Below, one piece after another: positions 12,395-24,471 of a DNA stretch of 64,000 bases. The notes below the pieces were generated by a model. The model saw only the letters and a program-made list of their open reading frames with translations, did no database searches and had not been told where the DNA came from. The stretch is from assembly GCF_051020765.1 (NCBI RefSeq), contig NC_134933.1:10141461-10205460 (forward strand), in the 5' to 3' direction. Positions within the stretch are counted from its first letter, which is position 1, and every line of letters begins with the position of its first letter. Position numbers and translations under genes: made by a program. Origin of the DNA: Lasioglossum baleicum. Taxonomy: Eukaryota > Arthropoda > Insecta > Hymenoptera > Halictidae.

Positions 12395-13907
12395 CAAGCT
12401 CGATGCTTATATTTTCGAAATTCTCCCAATGCCGGCGAACGATTAGCCTGGCAGAGCCACGCGTATTTTCCAATCTAGTTTCGCGATACGTATCTCAATT
12501 TCGATTTTCATGCCCTCGTAGAACGGGCACACCCACAGACACTTACATACCTACACGTGCGTTGCATTCCGATCGGATCGAGTTTCTCAGTTGCAGGTAT
12601 TGCCTGCAACAACGTTCCCATCGTTGTGTTATGAGTTTACCGCGGCATCCGGTGATGCGAGTATCTCATCACAGACAAAGACACGTACCGGCGAATGCTG
12701 ATTAACGCACCGTACACACTATGATCAAACAAGGTGTCTCTATGGCTGGTATATTCCGATCTAATGCATCAGATCTCGATATCCGAACCGGTAAATCATG
12801 GATCACGCACACCGAGTGCGAAATTTCCATCGATAAAGTTGGATCACGGCAATTCCCCGTTACTCGATCTTGTAATCGCCGGTTACACTGACCGGTCGAT
12901 TAACTGCATCATTGAATGGCGACAACGTAAGTTTCAGGACAGTGTAGAGAGCTGCAGTTGCAATTATCATGCACTTCTACATTTTCGTGAGCTTGAGCAC
13001 ACTGCAAAGAAAAATAAAAACTCACGACTGAAGTTATCGTCCGTTCTACTCGCGCCTTAAGAAATGCATGCGGATCCAGTAGAATTTACGAGGCCTTCAG
13101 GTGTTTACGGTTTCCATTTATGAGCAAGAACGTTGGGAACAATTACGGCCGGAGTGCGCGAACTATAATGACCAACACAGCACACACACACACGCACATA
13201 CGCAGCCGAAGTAAACATGCATGAAGATAACAATGCCGCGGGAAAAAGTGCTATCAAAGCTCGGATCGTGAAGCATGGTTCACGGTAAACTTCGCGTCAG
13301 TTGATATTTCTGTTTCCGCGAATCTCGGTCAATTCCGCACTCGCGAATTTCCTTCTAATTAACGCGTTCGCTCGCGAAATCCGGATTCGCGGCCGACTGA
13401 GAGAATCGCGGGGGCCGCCGCAAACCGAGCTTGAAATCGGGAAAAAAAGCTTTGACGGTGTGTTTCTCACAATTAAGACGCGCGCCTTTGTCGTTAATTC
13501 GCACGCGTCGACGCCTTCCCTTTCCGGCGTCTTGGCTCGGATCTAATTAGTCAAGCGAAAGTCGCCAGGGGAAAACTTTCGGAAAGCATTGCTTTCCTCG
13601 GCTTCAAGACCGAGGAAAAACCTCCGCGGAAACCTTTCGACGGAACGGAACCGAACTTTTCCGCAATAACGAGGATCGGAGGAACTTTCCGCCCGTACTT
13701 TCACGCGATACAGCTTAATTTCTGCGCGTGCGAGTCCCGGCGCGGAATTAGGCGCAACCCGACAGAATGCTCTTTGTAAATGTTCGCTGAAACCCGCCCG
13801 AGAAAAATAGAATTCAATTTTCTGAGAATTTCCTAGCACGAAAACTATTGTTTTGAAGTATGGAAGGCAATCTAATTTAATCTAATCTAATAACTTGACG
13901 GAATATA
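12395..13907. other. No gene recognised
   Basis: Mixed DNA with CpG-rich patches at 12.5-12.7 and 13.3-13.8 kb. Open frames of 80-110 codons occur on both strands but none is recognisable. A short (CA)n run lies at 13181-13200. Confidence 0.55.
13181..13200. repeat. (CA)n microsatellite
   Basis: Short, slightly imperfect CA dinucleotide run. Confidence 0.7.
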
Positions 13908-14508
13908 CAGTGGCCCACAAAAGAGTGTCCGTACGCCCTTTAAAACAGAATAACTTTTTTATAATTGTACCAAACGACCTGATGTTTTGCAAGCAATTAG
14001 AAGCATCGGTTTACTAAATGATATGCAAAAGAAAAATTATAATTTACAAGGTTACATGCTATAATAAAAAAGGTATTTTCTTAAACTTTTTTATTTGAGC
14101 CCTTAATGAAAATTTAAAAAATATATGTTTCGTAGATCTATGTTAGTTATACACATACTGAAAATTCCATCGAAATCGATTGAGATACACACGAGCTACA
14201 AACGGTTAAAAATGGTGAAACTCGTAGTTTTTCACGACTTTTGATCAGTTTCTGCTTAAAATCCCCCGAATCGTACATCTTTCAGTATGATATATAATTT
14301 TCAGTATGTGTATAACTAACATAGATCTACAAAACATATATTTTAAATTTTTATTAAGGGCCCAAATAAAAAAGTTTTTAAAAATGCCTTCTTTATTTTT
14401 GCATGTAACCTTGTAAATTATAATTTTTGGAAAATTTTTTTTGCGCATCATTTAATAAACCAATGCTTCTAATTGCTTACAAAACATCAGGTCGTTTGGT
14501 ACAATTAC
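13908..14508. mobile_element. Long-hairpin Tc1/mariner-type foldback element
   Basis: It starts after TA with CAGTGGCCCACAAAAGAGTG, a terminus typical of Tc1-like transposons. The sequence from about 13966 to 14200 returns as its reverse complement from about 14275 to 14507. Anchors include GTACCAAACGACCTGATGTT and AATTTACAAGGTTACATGC. The right arm stops where the left arm still has about 58 bp of terminus, so the right end is lost. No transposase frame. It shares the GAATAACTTTTTTAT and CAAACGAC blocks, and the following GTTTA.TAAATGA spacing, with the element at 15410. Confidence 0.8.
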
Positions 14509-15407
14509 TCGGCCAAAGCCAACGCCGCTTTCAGCTGTAGCCACGCTGTGATTGGTCCATGTTTTTCGTCCATAACTCCTGAAGGAAGCAGCGGAGGACA
14601 TTTCCGCAAAGGAAAAAGTTACTCGAAATTACCTGAGCAATCACACTGTATACCCTGGTAATACTATTTAATTCTTAGAAAATTGCTGTCTAGTAGACAC
14701 TGCTCTGAGTGATCGGTAATTTTTCAAGCAATTAATCAGCCGGCTATAGTTGTCGAAGAGGAGCAAGGCCACTATAGGGGACAAGAGTATTTCATCCATC
14801 TCTCAGTTGGAACGATCCTGCTCAATGGCACTCGAGTTCACGGGGCTGGCCTGTATTTCCTTCGAGACTCTTTTTCTCGGACTCAAGACCGCCCCCTTGT
14901 TCTGCCCCCTCGCGAATTATTTATTTTTCTAGAAAGCAAGCTTTGTCGAACGAGGGAATCCCTATCGAGAAGGGAACGAGCTCATGGCGCGATCGTTTTG
15001 ATGATCGAACGGCGTCGAATCGACGTTTCTCGTGCACGCCACAAATATCGAAACAATAATGGAACCCCGGAATCTAGGGCTGCGCGATACGTTTGCCATA
15101 GTTGCTTGCCTCGCTCGTAAAAACTCTTCTCATCCTACCTTGTGTATATAGATACGTATACGTGTATTTAGTATATGACGTGCACACACGAGCAGCGTTG
15201 CACTGCCGAGAAAAACGTTTCCGCAAAATATTTGTTCGGCACGTGACGTGTGTTCGGATCCGGCCAAAAATCTGCAAACTTAGAGCCAGTCCTAAATACC
15301 ATAGACAATGGCGTACGTGAGCCCCAGGCACCCGGGATATTTGTTGTGATATCGAAGGTATTTATGGACTTTGCTGCCAGCTATAGCGATTCGATTGCTC
15401 TCGAACG
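14509..15407. other. No gene recognised
   Basis: Unique-looking DNA between two related hairpin elements. No convincing coding frame or repeat. Confidence 0.5.
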
Positions 15408-15409
15408 TA

Positions 15410-16078
15410 CAGTTAGGAGCATAACTGATCACACACACTCCAAAGAAGAATAACTTTTTTATGAATGGATCAAACGACTTCAATTTCTCTGTAAGGCTAG
15501 ACGAATTAGTTTAGTAAATGACATCTAAAGAATATGTTGAAAAAATGCATTTGGTCGGAATTGTGAAAAACAATAGTAAAAATTGATTTTTACAACTTCT
15601 TTAGCTGGGCCAATAACGAAAATTTAAAAGATGTGTTCAGTTAACTCGTATAAAGTATATACGTTCTGAAAATTTCATTGAAATTGGTTAATTGGTTTAC
15701 GAGTTATAAATAAACGATCAAAAGTGATAAAAATTGGAATTTTTCATGATTTTCGGCCTTTTCACCACTTTTGATCGTTTATAACTCGTAAACCAATTAA
15801 CCAATTTCAATGAAATTTTCAGAACGTATATACTTTATACGAGTTAACCGAACACATCTCTTAAATTTTCGTTATTGGCCCAGCTAAAAAATTTGTGAAA
15901 ATCAATTTTTACTATTGTTTTTCACAATTCCGACCAAATGCATTTTTTCAACATATTCTTTAGATGTCATTTACTAAACTAATTCTTCTAGCCTTACAGA
16001 GAAATTGAAGTCGTTTGGTCCATTTATAAAAAAGTTATTCTAATTTAAAGTGTGCGTGATCAGTTATGCTCCCAACTG
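15410..16078. mobile_element. Complete long-hairpin foldback MITE, 669 bp
   Basis: The element is nearly one perfect palindrome. The left arm (15410 to about 15745) is repeated as its reverse complement to 16078 around a loop of roughly 30 bp near 15730-15757. The ends are CAGTTAGGAGCATAACTGAT and, inverted, CAGTTGGGAGCATAACTGAT, with TA on both sides (15408-15409 and 16079-16080). There is no coding capacity. Arm identity looks above 95 percent by eye, so it is younger than the related truncated copy at 13908. Transcripts would form a long double-stranded RNA, a likely source of small RNAs. Confidence 0.9.
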
Positions 16079-16080
16079 TA

Positions 16081-17047
16081 AAGTGAGCCATAGTAATATT
16101 CGAACAGTTTTAAAAGTATGATAACGGGAATAATTGTTTCTTCTCGCAATTTTGTCGAGACTCGAAGTGTGTATAAATTTCCATTATCTCCGAGCACCTA
16201 ACTCTTGTCAAAACGTAAATTGCACCATTTTACTGTACATGCAACTCAAATTAACTCTCTGCTATGAAATGTTAAGTAGCCCCAGGCTTTCATAAGGTTA
16301 GTAAAAATATCCAGGTTTGAAAACGAACGCCAGCTTCAATATTTTAAGTAGACGGTGAGCGAAATTTTTCATGCGCCCACAATTCTCACTCAACGGAGTC
16401 ATTTTTATGTGAAACGTTTTTCAAAATTCAGTACGTATCAAAAGTTACAACGGTTTTAATTGTGCAGTGAATGTCCATGGGTCGGCTATCTGCGGGTCGG
16501 ATGCACAATTTTGAAAAATGTTCCACGCAAAAATGAAACACTAATAAAGACAATAAGTTGTCATCTCTTTCGAACAGTGGAATCTCGCCGTTCACGTATT
16601 GTAAAACTGGTATTCATACAATGAAGTTCCATACTAAAATTGTTATTACTCTGTGGACAAATTTTCGAACATTAGCTCGTAACACGCGTGATAAAACATT
16701 CTCTATGTATTCAAAAATTGTCCATTAAATCTTCCTTAGTGAACGTACGTGTGCGATAATGGCTCGAAATTATTGCCGATAGCAATTCTCAATTATTAGG
16801 TCTGCTGGAAAATTACGAAATTTCCATTCATTGTACCTTTACACTTTATTGCGAAAAATTGTTTTTTATTCTCGTATTATCCTCGTATTTTACATAAATT
16901 CTAACGCAGCCGTTAAGAAATAATGATCTCGCGTTTAAAATTACATTTATCATATTGTTACATTGATATAGAGCACGAGGCAATCATTTTCTTGCTGAAA
17001 ACAAAACTCTGTGTAATACATTGCTGAACAATTTTTCATCTTTTACA
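16081..17047. other. No gene; AT-rich with one inverted repeat
   Basis: AT-rich DNA without a coding frame. It contains the inverted repeat entered at 16400-16535. Confidence 0.5.
16400..16535. repeat. Inverted repeat, 29-bp arms
   Basis: The block beginning CATTTTTATGTGAAACG (16400-16428) matches the reverse complement of 16507-16535 at about 25 of 29 positions, around a 78-bp centre containing two GGGTCGG copies. It could be an old MITE or a cruciform. No target duplication is evident. Confidence 0.55.
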
Positions 17048-17049
17048 TA

Positions 17050-17291
17050 TCGCTGCTCCGGAAGTATAATGACAGAACTGTAAAAATTGAAATCTTACAG
17101 TACAAGCAAAAGAAAAATAATTCCAATTTGTCTTAATAGAATGGCCTATAGATTCGGTTTAATTCTTCTATGAGAGTAGTTTATAGACATTGTGGATTAT
17201 TATTGCAACTTTTAAGTTATTTCAATTTATGAAATAATAAATACCAGCCTTGTTCTTCTGAAATTGCGTCATTATACTTCCGGAGCAGCGA
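17050..17291. mobile_element. MITE with perfect inverted ends, 242 bp
   Basis: TCGCTGCTCCGGAAGTATAA continuing to GAC is inverted without a mismatch at the right end. Including the flanking CATA/TATG the perfect match is 28 bp (17046-17073 and 17268-17295). A TA lies at both borders (17048-17049, 17292-17293). The interior is AT-rich and non-coding. Perfect ends suggest a fairly recent insertion, probably mobilised by a Tc1/mariner-type transposase encoded elsewhere. Confidence 0.85.
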
Positions 17292-17674
17292 TATGGAGAT
17301 CTGATTTTAAAGAACAGTAAAAAAATGTAATGAAAAATGGATGAAATATCTGTGATAGGCGGGTCTGACTAGTGCAGTAATATCCCCTGTCAGGGATCCA
17401 TCAAATTCGACGGAAGCAGCGAAATTAGTGGGCCGATCGTTCTACGCGTTGAATCAAGGCGCGCAGGCTATCGGTTCTCCGGTAAGTTTCGCCGATAATC
17501 AGATCAGAAGCTCGTTAACCATTGAAAACTCTTGACACGCCGATAATGTCTCGCGATTCGATCGAGTTCCCCAGACCCCTTCGAAACCTTCTTCTTTCTC
17601 CACCCACGCCCGTCGATCGTTCCCATTTTCTATGGATTTTTTTTCGGCCGTGATTTTTCAACTTTCCCGTCTCA

Positions 17675-17700
17675 GCCGCCGCTGCCGCCGCCGCCGCCTG
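17675..17700. repeat. (GCC)n trinucleotide run
   Basis: Imperfect GCC/GCT repeat of about eight units. Confidence 0.8.
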
Positions 17701-18106
17701 TAATTAAGGGTAACCAAACTCGAGCAAGTTTCTGACGGCCCTTTGTCGAGAATAATGCGGTCCAGAGTACCGTGGTGTGGGTGGCCACTCTAAATTGATC
17801 CTTCGCGACGTATTCGAGCCCCACGCCCGCGCCCGAGCGTAATCGCCTGCGTTCCGCGAGCGGAACGGGCGGGGCCCTTCGCGGAAACTTGCGGAAAGCT
17901 TTTCTACCAATGTCGAGACGGATAGTTGTCGAGTTTCTCGTCAAGTATTTCGGATGTGATGGCTCCACGTACCCGGGCTGCCTCTAACTGCGGAACTTCC
18001 AGCTCCGACTTCATTCAGGACCAAATTATTAGATTAGGATTAGCGAATATTTCTGCTCCCATTACTCTTAGCACTTCCCGACTTTGCCACTTTCTTGTAT
18101 AAATTT

Positions 18107-18425
18107 AGGTTCTCGATATAACTCTTCGTGGAACAGAGTGTAAGATAAAAATTGTTACCATGCTATTTCAGTTCCAAGTATTCTAATTAATAAAACAGAA
18201 TATCCTGTAATAGTCGATTCCCGTGATCCACTTGGTACAATTTCATTTCATCCGTTCATCATTCATAAGTTCTCAGTATACCTCTTACTGGAGCAGAATC
18301 TCCAGGATAGACAAATATTTTTTTATTTAAAAATTGCTACTGTGGTATTTCAGTTCCAAGTATTCTAATAAAAATAGAATATCATGTCGATTCCCTTCAT
18401 CCATTCGGTACAATTTCGTTTCATC
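18107..18425. repeat. Degenerate tandem duplication, about 170-bp unit
   Basis: Two diverged copies follow one another. Paired anchors are GTTCTCGATATA/GTTCTCAGTATA (18109/18269), TTTCAGTTCCAAGTATTCTA (18166/18348) and GGTACAATTTC (18233/18406). Spacing varies from 160 to 182 bp, so indels have accumulated. Confidence 0.7.
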
Positions 18426-18508
18426 AAACTCTCTTCTCTTACTCGACCAGTCAAGAGGATAAAGTATTCGCTAATACGTATAAACAGAAAATTCTACAAA
18501 AATTCTGA

Positions 18509-18703
18509 AACCTTCGAAAAGAAGTAGAAGTAAAAGATGGAAATCTCGCTTACATGGTAGACTTGATCAATACGACCTCGGTGAACACCATGCGCAAGCA
18601 AAATCCCGGGTTTCACGAGAAGATTGTGGATCTTTATGCGTTGAAAGCAAACTGCCGAGTAGAATCCGGAGGGGTAAACATTTTTACAAAATCGATCATT
18701 TAA
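18509..18703 (+). other. Coding-like open frame of unknown identity
   Basis: A 64-codon stretch between in-frame stops is rich in purine-first codons and gives a protein-like mix (…DGNLAYMVDLINTTSVNTM…). A donor-like GG|GTAAAC follows codon sequence ending ESGG (about 18673). I see no good acceptor upstream and recognise no family. Against coding, the segment 18620-18645 matches the dispersed motif at 10173 in 20 of 22 positions (TGTGGATCTTTATGC), and a second + frame and a minus frame are open across the same bases. Confidence 0.15.
18620..18648 (-). repeat. Dispersed TGCATAAA-type motif, copy B
   Basis: The minus strand reads AACGCATAAAGATCCACAAT followed by CT, close to the copy at 10173. 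Confidence 0.5.
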
Positions 18704-19604
18704 TGCACTTGATCGTCGCACAAAAATATATTGAACTATCGAATACGAACTATCCTAAAGTTAAAGGCCAACGATCTTCGCCAATTTTCGCATCAAATTC
18801 GACCCGACAGTGCTCTCAGAGAACAAGACTCCGAAAAATCTCTAATCTTCTCAAGTTCCCCGATGCACAACAATTTTTCGGGTCTCGCGAAATCATGCTG
18901 GCGCCAGGGTTCGCCTCTCCAGCAAACAATCGTGGATCGTGGGTGTCGCCGCGTCTCACGTTCCTGCTCCGTCGCACCTCTGTATTTAGTGGAAAGGCGT
19001 GAATCGCCTGGAAACAGAGGGGAACGGAAGGGAAACAAACGATCGCGATGCCGGGTATTCGTATTACCTGGCAATAATTTGTTGCGCCGTGAATTATGCA
19101 TGATTCCGCGCCCCGATAGATTATACATTGTGGCGTGTTGGAGCTCCGGATCTCTCTTTCTCTCTCGCACCGCGGTAAAACTCGCAGGAATATAATTTTA
19201 CCGACTGTGTCCTCGGCTATTATCGAGCATTAATTAGCCGGCCACTGAAATTTTATCGTACACGCGCGAGTAACAACGTCGCGCGATCGCTCCGCCTATT
19301 ATTGTTCCATTAACGGTTTCGCAACACACAAGTTCTGGAATCAATAGGCGATTTTAATCCGGCCGGCTCGCATACTTTGGATTATTTAGCGCCGCGACGT
19401 CCGGTTTGTAAACTGTTCGCCACGGAATTTCATAATGGGGATGAGCCACCATTGTAGAATTCCCCTAACGATCGCGCGCTACCCGTTTTCGGACGCTTCG
19501 TAGGTCAAATACCAAGTGGCTGTGGGACAAAATCATTTTTTAGCGATGCGAATATCAACGTGATTATTTTCCTGTTGTATCTCAAAATTTCTTACATATA
19601 TCGA

Positions 19605-19800
19605 GCACCGGTCACTGACCAATTACCATGCCAGGGATGGTCAGTGACCACCGTAAGTATTTCAAAAGAAGTCTGAGCGATTATACGTAACCGCTCTGAG
19701 CATCCTGTGATCATAGAGATGACCAGTGAACAATACAAATACCGTAAGAGGTATCTGCTGGACCACAGGAACGATCACTGATCTCAACTTAACAGTACAG
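19605..19800. repeat. GGTCAGTGACC repeat cluster with hairpin
   Basis: GGTCACTGACCA (19610-19621) and TGGTCAGTGACC (19638-19649) are perfect inverses, forming a 12-bp stem around a 16-nt loop. Related phrases (GACCAGTGAAC, GATCACTGATC, ACAGTGGAAAG) follow up to about 19800. The same GGTCAGTGACC core forms the 41-bp tandem at 24472. Confidence 0.6.
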
Positions 19801-21484
19801 TGGAAAGATACAGTGCCAAACAGCATTAGAGCACCGAGAACGGATATCTAATTACTGTTTGGACGGACCTCCCACTAAATTCTTTCTAAACCTAATAAAA
19901 AGGCTAGAACGCGTTTCGCCGAAATTACCTCAATTCCTTAGGCGAGTACGGGATTGGTGGACGGTTGTATAGCGGAAAAGGAGGCCGCTCGTAAGAAAAG
20001 TCTCGGCCCTGTTAAGGAGGAAAGTTTCTCCCGGGGTCCGGGTTTTCGTCGTTGGCGTGGCAGTACTCGAGGGCGCACTGGCCGAGAAGGAGAAGGAAAG
20101 GCGGCGTGGCGACGGGAACTGTAAAATGAAGGTCTAAGTAGGCGGCGGAAACTTAAGCTTCGCCACATGTGCGAGTGTGTCCCGGGGAAGCATGTGGCCC
20201 CCGCAGAACCCGGACCCGGGAGAAGTAATCCGGACTGCCGTTTGCAGCCACGAAAACTAACTACGTGAAGCGAATTATTATCAGACCGCGGAACGGAGCT
20301 TTAAGGCACTATCAGCCTCTTTGCTCGGGACTCCAGCAGACTGCGGGAGAGACTCCGGCAGACTCCAGGAAACTGTTCGCGGACCGGTTCCCGTGAATTC
20401 AACCAGTCCACCGGCAGCTTTCGCGACTCGATTCCCTTCAAAGAACCACATCAGAAAGAGAGAGAGAGAGAGAGAGAACTCCTGTCCCTTGCTCGCGTGC
20501 TACTCCAATTACATCGGCAAGACGGAACACACCCGACGATCGTGTAGGAAAAAATTGGGCTGCCGACTTTTCAGATCTCTTCCACACCGTGGAACACCGT
20601 GGCGAGATTTTAATTGCCGAGAGTCCGACGCACACACACACCCGTCAACTCCGACTCGGTATGCTTCGAGCTCATAATCTACCGTAGACTTCTTAACCGC
20701 GGAGTCGCGAATATTGTTTAGCTTATGTGTTCACGCTTAGCCTGTTTCACTGAAACCAGACTCGCCGTCAGCTTCTTCCTGTGAATAGGAAACGACGAGA
20801 TGCACTCGTCCAGGATTATTCAGGAGTGAGACCCTTATTTTTAGGGAGCCTTGGTTTAGTTTGTTTCGAGTTTAATTTAGACGCTAAAAGGCGTTTCGAT
20901 GGTGGGTCTGGGATGAAACGAAAATAGAGCTGTCTACGGCAGTGTCTGGAGCATATCCGAGAAAAAATTGGCTAGGACAGGGCGTCACCGTTGTAACGGA
21001 TCGTCGCGAGGTTACAGGAGTTACATGCGGCGCACGAAGCGGGTCGGGGTTCCTCCTTCAAATCCGGGTCGTCCCTGGTATTTGTCACGAAGCTGCGGAA
21101 TTCCTGACGAAGCGTACGCTGATCCAGTTTGCGAGACTCTGGCACGTACCGCGTATAAAGTCTCTGATAAAAGTTCGAAATAACTGGCACATTCGCTGGA
21201 GGTCGACGCACCCCTTGCGAAATCGGACTCCGGTCGTAAATTTTACAAATCGGTCATATTCAATTAATTGATCCTCTGCATCTTCTAACCATTTCGCTAC
21301 AATGGACGAAATATCTCGTTTCCACGATGTCGAAGAAACGATACTCCTCTACGGTAGCGAAAGAGCTAATCCGAACGCGAATGTATCAAATACAATCAAA
21401 TTAATTTTCTGTTTAATCGAGTTCGCTGTATTCGGAAGCCAGGCGGTCCATTAGAGTGGAGAAATTCCAGACGACTCATGAATA
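19801..21484. other. No gene recognised
   Basis: CpG-rich to mixed DNA with short overlapping frames on both strands and a (GA)n microsatellite at 20453-20477. Nothing is recognisable as protein or RNA. Confidence 0.55.
20453..20477. repeat. (GA)n microsatellite
   Basis: GAAAGAGAGAGAGAGAGAGA-type run of about 25 bp. Confidence 0.9.
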
Positions 21485-22302
21485 ACTGACATATATTCTT
21501 ATTCACATATCCATTCACATATCCTTACCAACTCAATGATTGTATCCTCTCCTCAATAAGTGAGGTAAAGGACTTAGGTATTCATTTCTCCTCAACCTTG
21601 AACTTTTCCAAACATATTCATAACATTGTTAATTCCGCATCAAGAACACTCGGGTTTATACTACGCTTTTCTACTGATTTTCACTCAATACACACAATTA
21701 GATTGTTATATATTGCCCTTGTCCGTCCCCAGTTGGAATTTGCTTCAGTTATATGGTCTCCGAATAGCTTAAATTACGAAATCATGCTAGAGAGAGTGCA
21801 GCATAAATTTCTCAGGTTTTGTTCTTATAAGATTAATAATCCTATGTCAATCTTTGATTAAAATCTAAACATTATCTGCTTGCAGAAGAGTATCCGACCA
21901 GAGCTTTATTTTTAATTTAATTAATAACCATATAGATTGTACGTCTCTCCTTATGCAAATCAATTTTTACGCACCTGAACGTGCTTTAAGATCTCGAGCA
22001 GGTTTTCAAACACTTAAATGCAATTCCACATATGGAATAATAAATCCTATAAATCAAATTATTGCGAACTTCAACACTCTATACAATAGTATTGACTATT
22101 TTAATGGGTCGTTACAAACTTTCAAAAAAAAATTACGCAGGATTAATTTATAATATCAATACCTTTATACCAATAGTTTTGTTTTCTTTTTATGCATGTA
22201 CTTTCTTAGTAATTTATGTTAAGTCTTTGTTCTATTGTAAACATTTGTGAAAATGGACCTCGGTCCGTTCAAAATAAATAATAATAATAATAATAATAAC
22301 AT
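21485..22302 (+). mobile_element. 5'-truncated non-LTR retrotransposon
   Basis: The 3' end of a LINE-type element. It contains the C-terminal part of a reverse transcriptase frame (pseudogene entry), a short 3' UTR with GGACCTCGGTCCGTTC, and a (TAA)n tail at 22274-22300. Truncation at the 5' end is the usual result of incomplete target-primed reverse transcription. A TAA-type tail is typical of I-like and some other insect non-LTR clades; the clade cannot be fixed from this fragment. No clear target-site duplication was found. Confidence 0.85.
21493..22153 (+). pseudogene. Reverse transcriptase C-terminal fragment (degenerate)
   Basis: In the first part (to 21861) the frame reads through VKDLGIHFSS, then HIHNIVNSASRTLGFILRF and YIALVRPQLEFASVIWSP. 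This is the characteristic thumb/post-catalytic region of Jockey/I-type non-LTR reverse transcriptases (DLG-x-F, LG-x-I-x-R, LVRP-x-LE-x-A-x-x-W-P). The frame opens upstream of any ATG, so the apparent start is an artefact of truncation. A stop at 21859-21861 and a small indel break it. Downstream pieces resume as a RSELYF-like block and as ERALRSRAGFQT (21953-22153). The catalytic YADD-box part and any endonuclease are absent. This is an inactive relic; the family call is secure, the clade is not. Confidence 0.85.
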
Positions 22303-24471
22303 ATAATCACCCTGTAACGATCGTCCGCGATGTAGCTGCGATTAGTTTTGCATCACACGGCCGGTAAACTTGCATCAACGCGCTTTCGTATTCCATAGGA
22401 AATTCGGTGGAAGTTCGTGGCGACTGCGGACCCCCGAAGCCACCGCTACAATATTTACGAACTTCCAAACTCGGGCCGTACTGAGCGCGTTCATTTTTTA
22501 AAGTTAAAGGACGGAAGTCCTGTAATCCGGCATGGACTATACCATTCCGCGAGATTCCGCGACCGGGGACCGCGTAATTAATGTGCACGGGAAGGAAACC
22601 ATCTTACGAGAATTTATGAAAGCTCGTACAGCAATTACGATGCATCATTCTAATGCACTCCGTGAATGCGATCGTCACGATTGTTGCACACTTGAATCTG
22701 CGGGTGCACCTCGGTGGAACTATATAACTTTTCAGAAAGATAATTGGAAATTGATTATTTTTCTTGGAAATGGGTGTTAATAAATCCACACTGTCACTTC
22801 TAATATGAAACTATTCTTTAGTTTAAGGGCGTGGGAGGAAATTCTTTACTTCATAGTTCGTAATCTCTGTTTATTAATATGATTCTTAGGTCGTTGATCA
22901 TTGAACTTATTGTAAAGTAACTTATTAACTTATTGATAGTCCAACAATCTTCAAATCGGGATCGCTTAACTACATATTACCCGATAGTATTCAGTGAATC
23001 TGTGAACATAGACGATCGAGTTGCAGAGTGTAAGAGTGAGGATGTAATGGAGAGCACAGCGATACGTACGCTGAGAACTGCTTTGTAATACATAGTTACA
23101 CCAACATGATACCCGTAATATGATAACAGGTTCCCATCGTGGGGCGATGATTATGAAAGTTTTAACTATCGTTCAGCTCACGAGCACCGGCAACAGATTG
23201 AATTTACCGAGCGGGCTTTCTCGTTGGCACCGGAATTAAAACGGTCTCTGTTTTAAGTGCAGTCGAGTCGCCGGAACGTTGTTCCACGTTCCGACAATTT
23301 AAGAAGGTATGCGAATAAAATCGAAAATTTTCACAATACGTCGTGTTGCAAGAAATGGTAGAAAGTATTTTGGAGACGACGTCTTCCATGTCTGTGAATA
23401 ATTGTAAAAATAAAAATATTTTACATGGATTGCAACAAACTAGAGTGAAATAGAAATTTATTTGCTGTCTTAAATTGTTTAATAGATTGAAAATAACATA
23501 ACAGTATTTTAAAATTCTTCTAATGTTTCTACTGTTTCAAATTACATATACTCATTTTTGTCAGAAATGCATAAAATCCGATAAAATCTAGTAATCGATG
23601 AACTCACAAGCACAAGTTTCCGAATTGATTCGTACTTCTTTAAACATTATCTTACCAAATCTGCGAACGTGATATCGAAGCTCTCCATGCAAAATACACA
23701 GGATCGTCGGAGGTGACTCGGCAGAACGCGGAATTCGATTTCATTGGGCTAATTAATATTCGCCGGACGGAGCGTGCAATCAATTGAGCCGGACCCATAC
23801 TTTCGGTCGATATCGTGCACGCCATTGATGCGCCGTTCATTGAGATTTTATCTCCGCTATCGGATCGGACGCGCCGGTTACCGTTTACTGGGCAAAACGG
23901 GCTCAAAAGGTTGAATAAGCTTGAATAACGTCTCGGGATCCCATAAAGTTCACCGGGTGGACCCATACAACCGTTTCTCTCTCTCCCTCTCTCTCGTTCT
24001 CTGTGGCCTCTTCCAGCAACGTATCCCGAGCCCTTATAAATACCGACCAAGAAGTTTCTGCCGGCTTTATAAGAACACGGGAAATGATAGCGCACACGCG
24101 CTCGAAATGTGCGGCTCGTTGGTAAGAAGTACGCGGCGATAAATCCCGAGCGTGACCTGAGCCACTGGCTTTCCCGCAGCGTTTTGGTCTGGTTGCGCTG
24201 CAGCTCGCCCGGCCACCGCTGAGAAGCGAAATATTACCTTGTTTCCGCGAAGAAGGATAACCGCGAACAACCTTATGACGGATAAACTACCTTCGACGGA
24301 ACCGTGACCACCGTTCCGTACGGCTTCCCTAGGCAAACACCGCCTCTGCCTCAAATTACTTCGAAAGCAATCGTAACTCGGCCTATCTTAGACGCAGAAC
24401 TTGCTTTTTATTACTTTCCCCACCCCCGGTGTCGCCGACCACTGAGGAACAACTTTCTTGGTAAGAGTCAC
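22303..24471. other. No gene recognised
   Basis: Mixed DNA. Short frames on both strands (up to 147 codons, 23652-24095 minus) have no recognisable features. A copy of a dispersed AT-rich repeat is entered at 23438. Confidence 0.5.
23438..23605 (+). repeat. Dispersed AT-rich repeat, long copy C
   Basis: Begins with GTGAAATAGAAATTTATTTG and CTGTCTTA, shared with 60559-60586 and, more weakly, 3918-3945. It ends with CATTTTTGTCAGAAATGCAT and AAAATCCG, shared with 36480-36505. Together these suggest a repeat unit of roughly 150 bp rather than an isolated motif. Confidence 0.45.

Larger units (their letters stand above)
17294..19604. other. No established gene; see entries within
   Basis: Contains a GCC trinucleotide run (17675-17700), a degenerate duplication (18107-18425) and a coding-like frame (18509-18703). 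The CpG-rich part at 18.7-19.2 kb has overlapping open frames on both strands (up to 154 codons) with no recognisable product. Confidence 0.5.
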
